A stretch of 7,646 nucleotides of DNA, from positions 1 to 7,646 of the forward strand of contig CAMLSI010000248.1 of assembly GCA_946482585.1 (NCBI GenBank). Direction: 5' to 3'. This document shows, one piece after another, positions 1-6,548 of the stretch (the first letter of the stretch is position 1; every line of letters starts with the position of its first letter). Under the pieces are notes generated by a model that had not been told where the DNA came from, ran no database searches, and worked only from the letters and a program-made list of their open reading frames with translations. Source of the DNA: an uncultured Lysobacteraceae bacterium. GTDB lineage: Bacteria; Pseudomonadota; Gammaproteobacteria; Xanthomonadales; Rhodanobacteraceae. Position numbers and translations under genes: made by a program.

Positions 1-2
1 AG

Positions 3-313
3 GTGCTGCTGTCGCTGACCGACGCGGCGCCGTCGGTCGAACAGAATGCTGAGCTCGCGAAGGTCTGGCTCAAGAAGGATCAGGGCGGCGTCATGGAACG
101 CTGCCCTACGTCGGCGTCCAGCCGGGCAACCCGGCGCTCGAGAGCATTCCGCGCGACGACTGCATGCTCGCCGACGCGCGCTTTGAGATGACCGACCTGT
201 TCGGGCGCGACCGGCCCGGCGACGCATCGACGAGTTGCACCGGCGGCGCGGTCGAAGGACTGTCGGATCTGATCTTCGCCGACGGCATCGACGCCGGCTA
301 TGTCGGGGAATGA
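3..313 (+). pseudogene. 3' end of an unrecognised coding region with an apparent frameshift
   Basis: Two plus-strand reading frames join here. From position 3 to about 95 the frame beginning at 3 has G/C-rich third positions and reads plausibly (VLLSLTDAAPSVEQNAELAK, then VWLKKDQGGVM). From about 100 to the TGA at 311-313 the coding signal moves to the frame at position 2, giving LPYVGVQPGNPALESIPRDD and ending in DAGYVGE. That second frame has a TGA at 50-52, so it cannot extend further left, and it offers no convincing start. The simplest reading is one protein running in from the left edge with a one-base lesion between about 92 and 104, equivalent to one missing base. No slippery heptamer is visible, so programmed frameshifting is unlikely. 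I do not recognise the protein family, and the fragment is too short for motif assignment. The gene converges on the signalling gene, with stop codons 30 nt apart. Whether the lesion is a real mutation or a sequencing error cannot be decided here. Confidence 0.55.
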
Positions 314-343
314 GTCTCGTCCAGCGAGCGCCCGTGCGGTGCC

Positions 344-3300
344 TCAGCGCGACGCGGCGATGCGGAATGCCTCGCGCACCATGCGGCGCAATTCTTCGTC
401 GTCCCAGGGCTTGGCGACGTAGCGGTAGACCGCGCCGCGGTTGATCGCTTCGGTCAGGGACGCGAAATCGCTGTAGCCGCTCAGGATCAGGCGCACGGTG
501 TCCGGATAGAGATCCTTCACGCGGCTCAGGAATTCCGTGCCGCTGATGTCCGGCATGCGCTGGTCGGAAATGATGACCTGAACCGGCTGCGCGGCAAGGA
601 TCTCGAAGGCCTGCTGCGCGTTCGTCGCCGTCTCGATGGTGTAGTTGTCACGGCGCAGCAGGCGCACGAGCGCGCGCAGCACGTTTTCCTCGTCGTCGAG
701 CAGCAGCAGCGTCTCGGTGGTCTGGGAGCGCTCGAGCTCGCCGTCGCTTTCCTGGCGCAGATAGCGCCGGCGCAGCACGTCGAACGTCTGTGCCTCGGGC
801 ACGGGCACGCAGAAATAGTTGCCCTGGAACTGATCGCATTCGCTGCGCCGCAGGAACGCGGCCTGGCCTATGGTCTCGACGCCTTCGGCGCTGACCGTCA
901 TGCCGAGCTGGTGGCCGAGTGCGATGACGGCGCGGCAGATGCCGGCCGAACCCGGGTCGGTGATGATGTCGCGCACGAAGGACTGGTCGATCTTGAGTTT
1001 GTCGATCGGAAAGCGGCGCAGGTAGTTCAGGCTCGAATAGCCGGAACCGAAATCGTCGAGCGACAGGCTCACGCCGAGCGCCTTCAGCGAACGCATCGCG
1101 ACGATGACGCGCTCCACGTGTGCCATGACCATCGACTCGGTCAGTTCGAGCTCGAGGTAGCGCGGCGGCAGCCGCGACACGTCGAGCGCGCGCTGCACGC
1201 GCTCGAGGAAATCGGGACGCTGCAGCTGCAGCGCCGATACGTTGACCGCGACGGTGAAATCGGCGAGCCCGTTGTCGAGCCATTCGCGCGCCTTGCGGCA
1301 GGCCGTTTCGAGCACCCATTGGCCGAGCTCGACGATGATGCCGAGCTCTTCCGCGACCGGAATGAAGCGCCCCGGCGGCAGCAGGCCGTGCTGCGGACTG
1401 TTCCAGCGCACGAGCGCCTCGACACCGCGAACCTGCCAGTCGTGCGCGCCGATCTGCGGCTGGAAATGCAGCACGAGCTCGTCGTTGGCGATCGCATCGC
1501 GCAGGCCCGCGCCGAGTTCGCGCCGATCCTTGAGCGCCTGCGCCTGCTCGTTGGAGAACGAGGCGACCGTGTTGCGCCCCTCCTCCTTGGCCTTGTTCAT
1601 CGCCGCTTCGGCCTGCTGTATGAGCTCGGTCGCGGTCGTGCCGTTCTCCGGGAAACAGCTGACCCCGACGCTGCAGGTCAGGAACACCTGCTGGTCGCCC
1701 AGGCTGATCGGCCGTTCGATCAGCAGACGCAGCGATTCGCCGAGTTCCTGCTGGTCGACGCTGTCGACCTCGTCGGCGCGCACGATCACGAATTCGTCGC
1801 CCGAAATGCGCGCCGCCTTGCCGCGCTCGGCAACCGCCGCGAGCAGCCGGTCGGCGACGGCGTGCAGCACCTTGTCGCCGATCGCGTGGCCGCGCGTGTT
1901 GTTGATCAGATGAAACCGGTCGAGATCGAGATAGAACACGCTGACGCGGCTGCCGCGCAGCGCCGCCGCGGCCAGTGCGGCAGCGAGGTGCGCTTCCACG
2001 TGCTCGATGCGCGGCAATCCCGTGACCGCGTCGTGGCTCGCGAAATGCGCGCGTTCGTACTCGTACCGGCGTCGGTCGGTGATGTCGCGCCCGACTGCGA
2101 ACACGCGCGCGTCCGGCGTCATCGACGCCGTCCATTCGAGCCAGTGCTCCACGCCGTCGGCGTCGATCCAGCGATTGACGAAGCCGTCGACCGAGCCGTG
2201 CGCGAGCAGCTGCGTCAGGACGACTTCGGTCGAAGCGACGTCCTCGGGATGGACGAAATCGTGCCAGTCCCTCATCGCGACGTCTTCGGGACTGCGGCGC
2301 AGCAGGCGCGTCGTCGCCGCGTTGAACTGGGACAGGCGTCCCTGCGCATCGACGATGATGAAGATCTCCACCGACAGCGCGAAGAACCGGTCGCGTTCGA
2401 GCTGCGCCTGCTCGGCGCGAAGACGCTCGCTGACGTCGCGGAACACGACGACGGCGCCCGTCGTGCGGCCGTCGAGATGCAGCGGCGAGGCGACGAGTTC
2501 GATCGGAATCCGGCGTCCGTCGCGCGCGACGAACTCGCGGCTGTCGGCCATGCGGCTGTCGAGCTGCATCGCCAGCATCGCCGGACCGGCCTTGTCCGCG
2601 TCGTCGGCGGCGAAGCGGCTCTCGACGACGCAGTCCTGCAGCTCGTCCGGCCGCCAGCCGAGCAGATCGCTGGCGGCGCGATTGAAGAACGTCAGCTTCC
2701 CGTCGCGATCGATCGCATAGAGCCCTTCGCCGATGCTCGCCGCCATCGCGCGCACGAACGCGAGTTGATGCGCAATGCCGCGTTCGGCTTCGCGCAGCTC
2801 GCGCTGCAGCCAGATGCGCTGAACGTTGCTGACCGCGATTCGCGCGAACTGCAGCTGCAGGACGGCATCGTCGTCGTCGAACGCGCCTTCCTGCAGGCTG
2901 AACCACTCGAGCGTGCCGATCTCCACGTCGTCGTCGGCGCGCAGGCTCATGCCGAGCCATTGGCCCTGCCTGTCGCCGAGCGGCCAGTGCGTGCGCTGCG
3001 GTTCGGCGTGGTCGCGCGTCTGGGCGCGCAGCGCGAGCGGCAGCTGCGGCGCCTCGTCGGCGAACTGGGGCTGGGTCAGCACGATCAGCGTCTCGCGCTG
3101 GCCGGGCGGCTGGTTAGCCGATGCCCGCAGGCCCAGGCGCACGAACTGTGCGTGCGCGACCATGACCATCGAACGCGCGAGCTGCAGCGCCAATCCGTCC
3201 ACGCTGTCGATCGCGGCACTGTCGATCGCGACCGCACTGAGTTCGAGCAGTTGGTCGCGGCGCGTCAGCGATTGTTCGTAAGTGCGCCGCAGCGCGCGTT

Positions 3301-4180
3301 CGGATGCACGCAGCCGCGTCACGTCATGCGCAATGACGAACAATCCGCGGTTGCGCGCCGCGCCGCGCGGCGGCACGAGTATGAGCTCGAGCTCGCGCGT
3401 GCGCGCGCCGTCGGGCCGCGACGCCTGCGCCTCCATCGACTGGGCGATGCCGCGCAGCACGGACGGCAGGCGCACTTCGAGCGCGGCCTGTGTCGCCGCG
3501 TCGAACAAGGTCGCCAGCGGCTCGCCGTGCAGCTCTTCCGCGCCGCGGCCGAACAGCTGATGCGCGACGACATTGGCGCTGCGGATGCAGCCGTCGGCAT
3601 CGACGTGGAGCACGGCGTCGGGATGGTTGTCGAGCAGCGAGCGGTAGAGCTCGCGCCCCTGCGCGAGTCGCGCGACGGCGGCGTCGCGCTGGAAGATGAG
3701 CTCGGCAATCGTCGCGCAGACGTGCAGCAGCGAAGCCTGGAGCACATCGACGTCGCTGCCGCCGTCGAGCCGCACCTGCATTTCGCCGATGCGGGCTCCG
3801 TCGACGTCGTGCAGCGGCTCGATCCAGCGCGTGTCGTCCGACGCCGCGGACTCCGCCAGGAATTCGCCGTCAGGACCGTTCAGCGCCACCGCGACATCGA
3901 CCGGAAGCTCGTCGCCGGAGACACGCTCCCGCACGGCAATGCCGGTGTCGCTCCAGCGGAAAATCTCGCCGTCGACGCGGGCCTCGATGGCGATCGCCGC
4001 TCCGGGAAACTGCATCCGCAGGAGCCCGGCGAGCTCGCCGAGCATGCGCTCGCGCGCCTCTCCGCTGGCAAGCAGTTGCAGGATCTCGTTTTGCCGCCGC
4101 AGCCAGCGCGTACCCTGCTGCAGCCGATTCGAATCGTTCACGCCGGCGACCGCCCAGGGCATGCGACAAAAGCGCGCCAT
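344..4180 (-). CDS. Multidomain cyclic-di-GMP signalling protein (PAS/GAF-GGDEF-EAL-REC)
   Basis: This 1278-residue protein probably degrades cyclic-di-GMP in response to cytoplasmic signals; no signal peptide or membrane helix is seen. Approximate domain order: GAF-like 30-165, PAS 176-290, GAF-like 305-455, PAS 470-590, PAS 592-705, GGDEF 708-875, EAL 885-1135, REC 1157-1272. The two GAF calls are weak. The GGDEF motif is SGDEF (793-797), Phe-Lys of the nucleotide-binding loop is F756-H757, and no RxxD inhibitory site lies five residues upstream (A784, G787). The EAL domain keeps its expected catalytic set: E921 of EAL, N980, E1012, D1042-D1043, K1063, E1099 and Q1119. The REC domain has D1162-D1163, phospho-acceptor D1206 in ISDQRMP, S1234 and K1257; its sequence resembles receivers usually joined to HD-GYP domains. 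Phosphodiesterase activity is therefore likely and cyclase activity uncertain. The ATG at 4180 is the first start after an in-frame TGA at 4201-4199; no clear ribosome site precedes it, so coupling to the antiporter gene upstream is likely. M7 (4162) is an alternative. Confidence 0.93.
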   Translation of the reverse strand: MARFCRMPWAVAGVNDSNRLQQGTRWLRRQNEILQLLASGEARERMLGELAGLLRMQFPGAAIAIEARVDGEIFRWSDTGIAVRERVSGDELPVDVAVALNGPDGEFLAESAASDDTRWIEPLHDVDGARIGEMQVRLDGGSDVDVLQASLLHVCATIAELIFQRDAAVARLAQGRELYRSLLDNHPDAVLHVDADGCIRSANVVAHQLFGRGAEELHGEPLATLFDAATQAALEVRLPSVLRGIAQSMEAQASRPDGARTRELELILVPPRGAARNRGLFVIAHDVTRLRASERALRRTYEQSLTRRDQLLELSAVAIDSAAIDSVDGLALQLARSMVMVAHAQFVRLGLRASANQPPGQRETLIVLTQPQFADEAPQLPLALRAQTRDHAEPQRTHWPLGDRQGQWLGMSLRADDDVEIGTLEWFSLQEGAFDDDDAVLQLQFARIAVSNVQRIWLQRELREAERGIAHQLAFVRAMAASIGEGLYAIDRDGKLTFFNRAASDLLGWRPDELQDCVVESRFAADDADKAGPAMLAMQLDSRMADSREFVARDGRRIPIELVASPLHLDGRTTGAVVVFRDVSERLRAEQAQLERDRFFALSVEIFIIVDAQGRLSQFNAATTRLLRRSPEDVAMRDWHDFVHPEDVASTEVVLTQLLAHGSVDGFVNRWIDADGVEHWLEWTASMTPDARVFAVGRDITDRRRYEYERAHFASHDAVTGLPRIEHVEAHLAAALAAAALRGSRVSVFYLDLDRFHLINNTRGHAIGDKVLHAVADRLLAAVAERGKAARISGDEFVIVRADEVDSVDQQELGESLRLLIERPISLGDQQVFLTCSVGVSCFPENGTTATELIQQAEAAMNKAKEEGRNTVASFSNEQAQALKDRRELGAGLRDAIANDELVLHFQPQIGAHDWQVRGVEALVRWNSPQHGLLPPGRFIPVAEELGIIVELGQWVLETACRKAREWLDNGLADFTVAVNVSALQLQRPDFLERVQRALDVSRLPPRYLELELTESMVMAHVERVIVAMRSLKALGVSLSLDDFGSGYSSLNYLRRFPIDKLKIDQSFVRDIITDPGSAGICRAVIALGHQLGMTVSAEGVETIGQAAFLRRSECDQFQGNYFCVPVPEAQTFDVLRRRYLRQESDGELERSQTTETLLLLDDEENVLRALVRLLRRDNYTIETATNAQQAFEILAAQPVQVIISDQRMPDISGTEFLSRVKDLYPDTVRLILSGYSDFASLTEAINRGAVYRYVAKPWDDEELRRMVREAFRIAASR

Positions 4181-4198
4181 GCGAATGACTATACACGG

Positions 4199-5971
4199 TC
4201 ATGGCGGCGTTTCTACACGGGATTCCGGCGTCGATTGCATCACGTCCCGCAGGGTCGTCTGCAGCCGCGCATGCACTTGCACGAACGACCGCCAGAGGAA
4301 CGCGGCGAGTGCAGCGGCGACGAGCAGCAACAGCACGAGAACGCCGAGCGACGGCAGTATCGCCGAGCCCAGCGCCGTCACCAGCAGCGCGAGCATGACG
4401 AGCACGGCCAGCGGAATCATCTTTCCGAGCACGCGGCGCAGCGCATAGGTGCGCTCGCCTGCGACGCCGTCGCGAATGCCGAGCTCAGCGAGCACCATGC
4501 CGAGCGCATCCGCCTTCCGGTAGGCCGCGATCAGCATCGGCATCGACAGGAACAGCGCGAGCGACCAGAGCAGGCTGCGCCGCAGCGTTTCGCCGGCAGT
4601 CCATTGCGGCAGCCATTCGAGCATGCGCGGCTTGAGCCAGGCCGCGCCGAGGAACACGGCGACGACCAGCGCCATGTTGATGGCGATGTGCAGCACGAGC
4701 CGGCGCAACATGTGGGCAATTGCCGCATTTTCCTCTTCCGGCTTCAGGCCCGCGATCCAATGCTGGTAAGCGATCATGAGCGCACGCACCTTGCGCGGCA
4801 GCAGTGCGTCGGTGCGCTCGGCGATGCGGTCGGACGAGCGCATCAGGTACGGCGTGACGAAGGCGGTCAGCACCGAGGCCGCGACGGCGATCGGATAGAG
4901 AAAATCGCTGGTCACGCCGCTCGCGAGGCCGACGCCCGCGATCACGAAGGAGAATTCGCCGATCTGCGCGAGTCCGAGTCCAGCGCGCAACGCCGAGCGC
5001 CCGTCGTTGCCCGCGATGACGCCGCCGAACGTGACCGCGAGTGTCTTGCCGATGACCACCACCGCCGCGACCAGCACGACCGGCACGATGTAGCGGATCA
5101 GGAGGTCCGGATCGATGAGCATGCCGATCGCGACGAAGAACAGCGCGCCGAACATGTCGCGCACGGGCTCGATCAGGTGCTCGACGCGCTTGACCGCCTT
5201 GGCTTCGGCGACGATGGCCCCCGCGACGAAACCGCCGAGCGCGACGCTGAAACCCGCCGCTTCGGCCAGGAGCGCGGCACCGAAGCAGATGCCGAGCGAA
5301 GTGACCAGCAGCATTTCGTTGCGCCCCGATGCGGCGACGTAGTCGACGAGACGCGGCAGCCACAGCAGGCCGAGCACGAGCGCGACGACGACGAACAGGC
5401 CCAGTCTGCCCAACGTCGCGAACGCGCGTCCGGGTTCGACCGCGCCGCTGATCGCGATACCCGACAGCACCGCGATCAGCACGATCGCGAACACGTCCTC
5501 GATCACGAGTATGCCGAACACGAGCCGCGCGAAACGCTCCTGCTTCTGCCCCGCCTCGTGCAGCGCGCGCAGCACGAGCATGGTCGAGGAAATCGCCATC
5601 ATCGCGCCGAGAAACAGCGCATCCATCGTGCGCCAGCCGAACCAGCGCCCGAGTTCGTAGCCGGCCCAGAGCATCAGGGTGACTTCGACCCCGGTGGCGA
5701 CCAGCGCGGCGACGCCGACCTCGCGCAGCCGGCGCAGACTGAATTCGAGGCCGAGCGAGAACATCAGCAGCACGACACCGAGATCGGCGAAGCTGCGGAT
5801 CGTTTCCTCGTTGGTGATCAGCGCGAAAGGCGGCGTGTGCGGGCCGATGAAAACGCCGGCCAGGATGTAGCCGAGCACGACCGGCTGGCGCAGGCGGTGA
5901 AAGATCAGGGTCGTGCACCCGGCGACGACCATGATGACCGCGAGGTCCTTGAGGAATTCGATTCCGTGCAT
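4199..5971 (-). CDS. CPA2 family (Kef/YbaL-like) cation:proton antiporter
   Basis: This 590-residue inner-membrane protein should exchange K+ or Na+ for protons. Residues 1-380 form a Na+/H+ exchanger domain with about a dozen hydrophobic helices. Visible family features are LRQPVVLGYILAG (27-39) with GPHTPP (43-48), SLGLEFSLRRL (72-82), the acidic pair E158-D159 in the ion-binding helix, GALFFVAIGMLIDP (275-288), K309 in VIGKTLAV, and QIGEFSFVIAGVG (336-348). KefC has Gln-Asp at the acidic pair, so an electroneutral, E-D type mechanism is inferred only. Family members such as KefB, KefC and YbaL continue into a cytoplasmic TrkA-N nucleotide-binding domain. No Rossmann GxGxxG pattern is visible here; instead four more hydrophobic segments (about 425-446, 465-484, 518-538, 541-560) and a short cytoplasmic tail follow. 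The ATG at 5971 gives the usual N-terminus (MHGIEFLKDLAV) and no strong ribosome site is seen. The downstream cyclic-di-GMP gene begins 18 nt after its TGA. The transported ion cannot be decided from sequence. Confidence 0.93.
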   Translation of the reverse strand: MHGIEFLKDLAVIMVVAGCTTLIFHRLRQPVVLGYILAGVFIGPHTPPFALITNEETIRSFADLGVVLLMFSLGLEFSLRRLREVGVAALVATGVEVTLMLWAGYELGRWFGWRTMDALFLGAMMAISSTMLVLRALHEAGQKQERFARLVFGILVIEDVFAIVLIAVLSGIAISGAVEPGRAFATLGRLGLFVVVALVLGLLWLPRLVDYVAASGRNEMLLVTSLGICFGAALLAEAAGFSVALGGFVAGAIVAEAKAVKRVEHLIEPVRDMFGALFFVAIGMLIDPDLLIRYIVPVVLVAAVVVIGKTLAVTFGGVIAGNDGRSALRAGLGLAQIGEFSFVIAGVGLASGVTSDFLYPIAVAASVLTAFVTPYLMRSSDRIAERTDALLPRKVRALMIAYQHWIAGLKPEEENAAIAHMLRRLVLHIAINMALVVAVFLGAAWLKPRMLEWLPQWTAGETLRRSLLWSLALFLSMPMLIAAYRKADALGMVLAELGIRDGVAGERTYALRRVLGKMIPLAVLVMLALLVTALGSAILPSLGVLVLLLLVAAALAAFLWRSFVQVHARLQTTLRDVMQSTPESRVETPP

Positions 5972-6054
5972 GCGACCGTATTACCGTGCTCGCCCCGGTA
6001 ACCGCAACATCGGTCGCGCCGCAGACGCCCGCAAAAAAAATTTCATCGGAGGGG
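5972..6054. promoter_or_regulatory. Divergent intergenic region between antiporter gene and tRNA operon
   Basis: No gene is seen between the antiporter start and the tRNA promoter. On the minus strand, TAATAC (5983-5978) resembles a -10 box lying only 6 nt before the antiporter ATG, with TTGCGG 18 nt upstream as a poor -35. If used, the transcript would be almost leaderless; the real promoter may lie further upstream. The right part holds the A-tract listed separately as a possible UP element. Confidence 0.35.
6033..6043 (+). promoter_or_regulatory. Possible UP element of the tRNA promoter
   Basis: An uninterrupted run of eight A followed by three T lies about 12 nt upstream of the -35 box, in otherwise GC-rich DNA. 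A/T tracts at this distance (about -47 to -57 relative to the likely start) are the known contact site of the RNA polymerase alpha C-terminal domain in stable-RNA promoters. The assignment rests on position and composition only. Confidence 0.55.
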
Positions 6055-6083
6055 TTGACGCTGAAGGGCTCGCTCCATAAGAT
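6055..6083 (+). promoter_or_regulatory. Sigma-70 promoter of the tRNA operon
   Basis: The -35 box TTGACG (6055-6060) matches consensus at five of six positions. After an ideal 17-nt spacer, the -10 box TAAGAT (6078-6083) also matches at five of six. The following stretch (TCCGCTCC) is G/C-rich, the type of discriminator that makes stable-RNA promoters sensitive to ppGpp and DksA. Transcription probably starts near 6090, about ten bases before the first tRNA. The stringent-control statement is inference from family knowledge. Confidence 0.85.
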
Positions 6084-6100
6084 TCCGCTCCTCTCGACGG

Positions 6101-6176
<76 letters not shown>

Positions 6177-6230
6177 CCGTCGTACAAGCAAATGCGTCAC
6201 CAAACGTTTTCGACAAGGTTCAGAGGTTAC

Positions 6231-6306
6231 GTCCCCATCGTCTAGAGGCCTAGGACATTACCCTTTCACGGTAGCGACCGGGGTTCGAATCCCCGTGGGG
6301 ACGCCA
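6231..6306 (+). tRNA. tRNA-Glu(TTC)
   Basis: This 76-nt tRNA is very similar to the E. coli glutamate tRNA and reads GAA and GAG codons. Acceptor strands are GTCCCCA (6231-6237) and TGGGGAC, followed by discriminator G and encoded CCA ending at 6306. The anticodon stem TTACC/GGTAG encloses CTTTCAC with anticodon TTC. The T arm contains GGGGTTCGAATCCCC. It lies 54 nt after tRNA-Ala and probably shares its transcript. In most gammaproteobacteria this tRNA also feeds tetrapyrrole synthesis through glutamyl-tRNA reductase. Confidence 0.98.
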
Positions 6307-6314
6307 ATCAAAAT

Positions 6315-6356
6315 GGAACGCAGGACGCGTTCCGCTCCAAAGTGAAAGTTTGGAGC
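6315..6356 (+). other. Two abutting perfect hairpins in the Glu-Asp tRNA spacer
   Basis: Hairpin one pairs GGAACGC (6315-6321) with GCGTTCC (6327-6333) around a 5-nt loop. Hairpin two begins at the next base and pairs GCTCCAAA (6334-6341) with TTTGGAGC (6349-6356) around a 7-nt loop. All 15 base pairs are Watson-Crick. The A-rich stretch that follows (AAAAGCAACAAA) lacks a T-run, so neither is an intrinsic terminator. The likely role is in processing or protecting the tRNA precursor, for example guiding RNase E or RNase III; this is inference. Confidence 0.6.
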
Positions 6357-6387
6357 AAAAGCAACAAACGGAATTGTTGAAAGTCAT

Positions 6388-6464
6388 GGAGTGGTAGTTC
6401 AGTCGGTTAGAATATCGGCCTGTCACGCCGAGGGTCGCGGGTTCGAGTCCCGTCCACTCCGCCA
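6388..6464 (+). tRNA. tRNA-Asp(GTC)
   Basis: This 77-nt tRNA reads GAC and GAU codons. Acceptor strands GGAGTGG (6388-6394) and CCACTCC pair fully, followed by discriminator G and encoded CCA ending at 6464. The anticodon stem TCGGC/GCCGA encloses CTGTCAC with anticodon GTC. The D loop (AGTTCAGTCGGTTAGAAT) and T arm (GCGGGTTCGAGTCCCGT) match bacterial aspartate tRNAs. It is the last gene of the operon and is followed by a strong terminator. Confidence 0.98.
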
Positions 6465-6474
6465 GCTGATCAAG

Positions 6475-6499
6475 AAACCCGCCCGCCGGCGGGTTTTTT
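6475..6499 (+). terminator. Rho-independent terminator of the tRNA operon, possibly bidirectional
   Basis: CCCGCC (6478-6483), loop CGCC, GGCGGG (6488-6493), then six T (6494-6499). The A residues just before the stem can extend it by pairing with the first T residues, up to nine base pairs. It starts 10 nt after tRNA-Asp. Read on the minus strand, the same stem is followed by TTTCTT, so it may also stop transcripts of the converging DUF1249 gene, which ends at 6549. Confidence 0.93.
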
Positions 6500-6548
6500 G
6501 TTGCCCGTTTTCCCGACCTGTGCGTCGTCGCAGCCGCCCTACTTTTGC

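Noticed and set aside
648..2960. A 770-codon minus-strand frame inside the signalling gene
   Set aside because: It overlaps the true gene in another frame and gives an arginine- and alanine-rich product typical of out-of-frame GC-rich DNA.
3870..4202. A minus-strand frame starting with an ATGA overlap at the antiporter stop
   Set aside because: The overlap looks like translational coupling, but the product is out of frame with the recognised GAF/PAS protein and has low-complexity Ala/Arg content.
4485..5918. A 477-codon minus-strand frame inside the antiporter gene
   Set aside because: It is rich in Arg and His with no membrane helices, and is a shadow of the clear antiporter frame.
911..6001. 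A 1696-codon open frame on the plus strand spanning both minus-strand genes
   Set aside because: It is in exact codon register with both minus-strand genes, so its stops would need TTA, CTA or TCA codons in them, which high-GC genomes avoid. The product is charged and low in hydrophobic core residues, with no domain, whereas the minus strand encodes clear domains.
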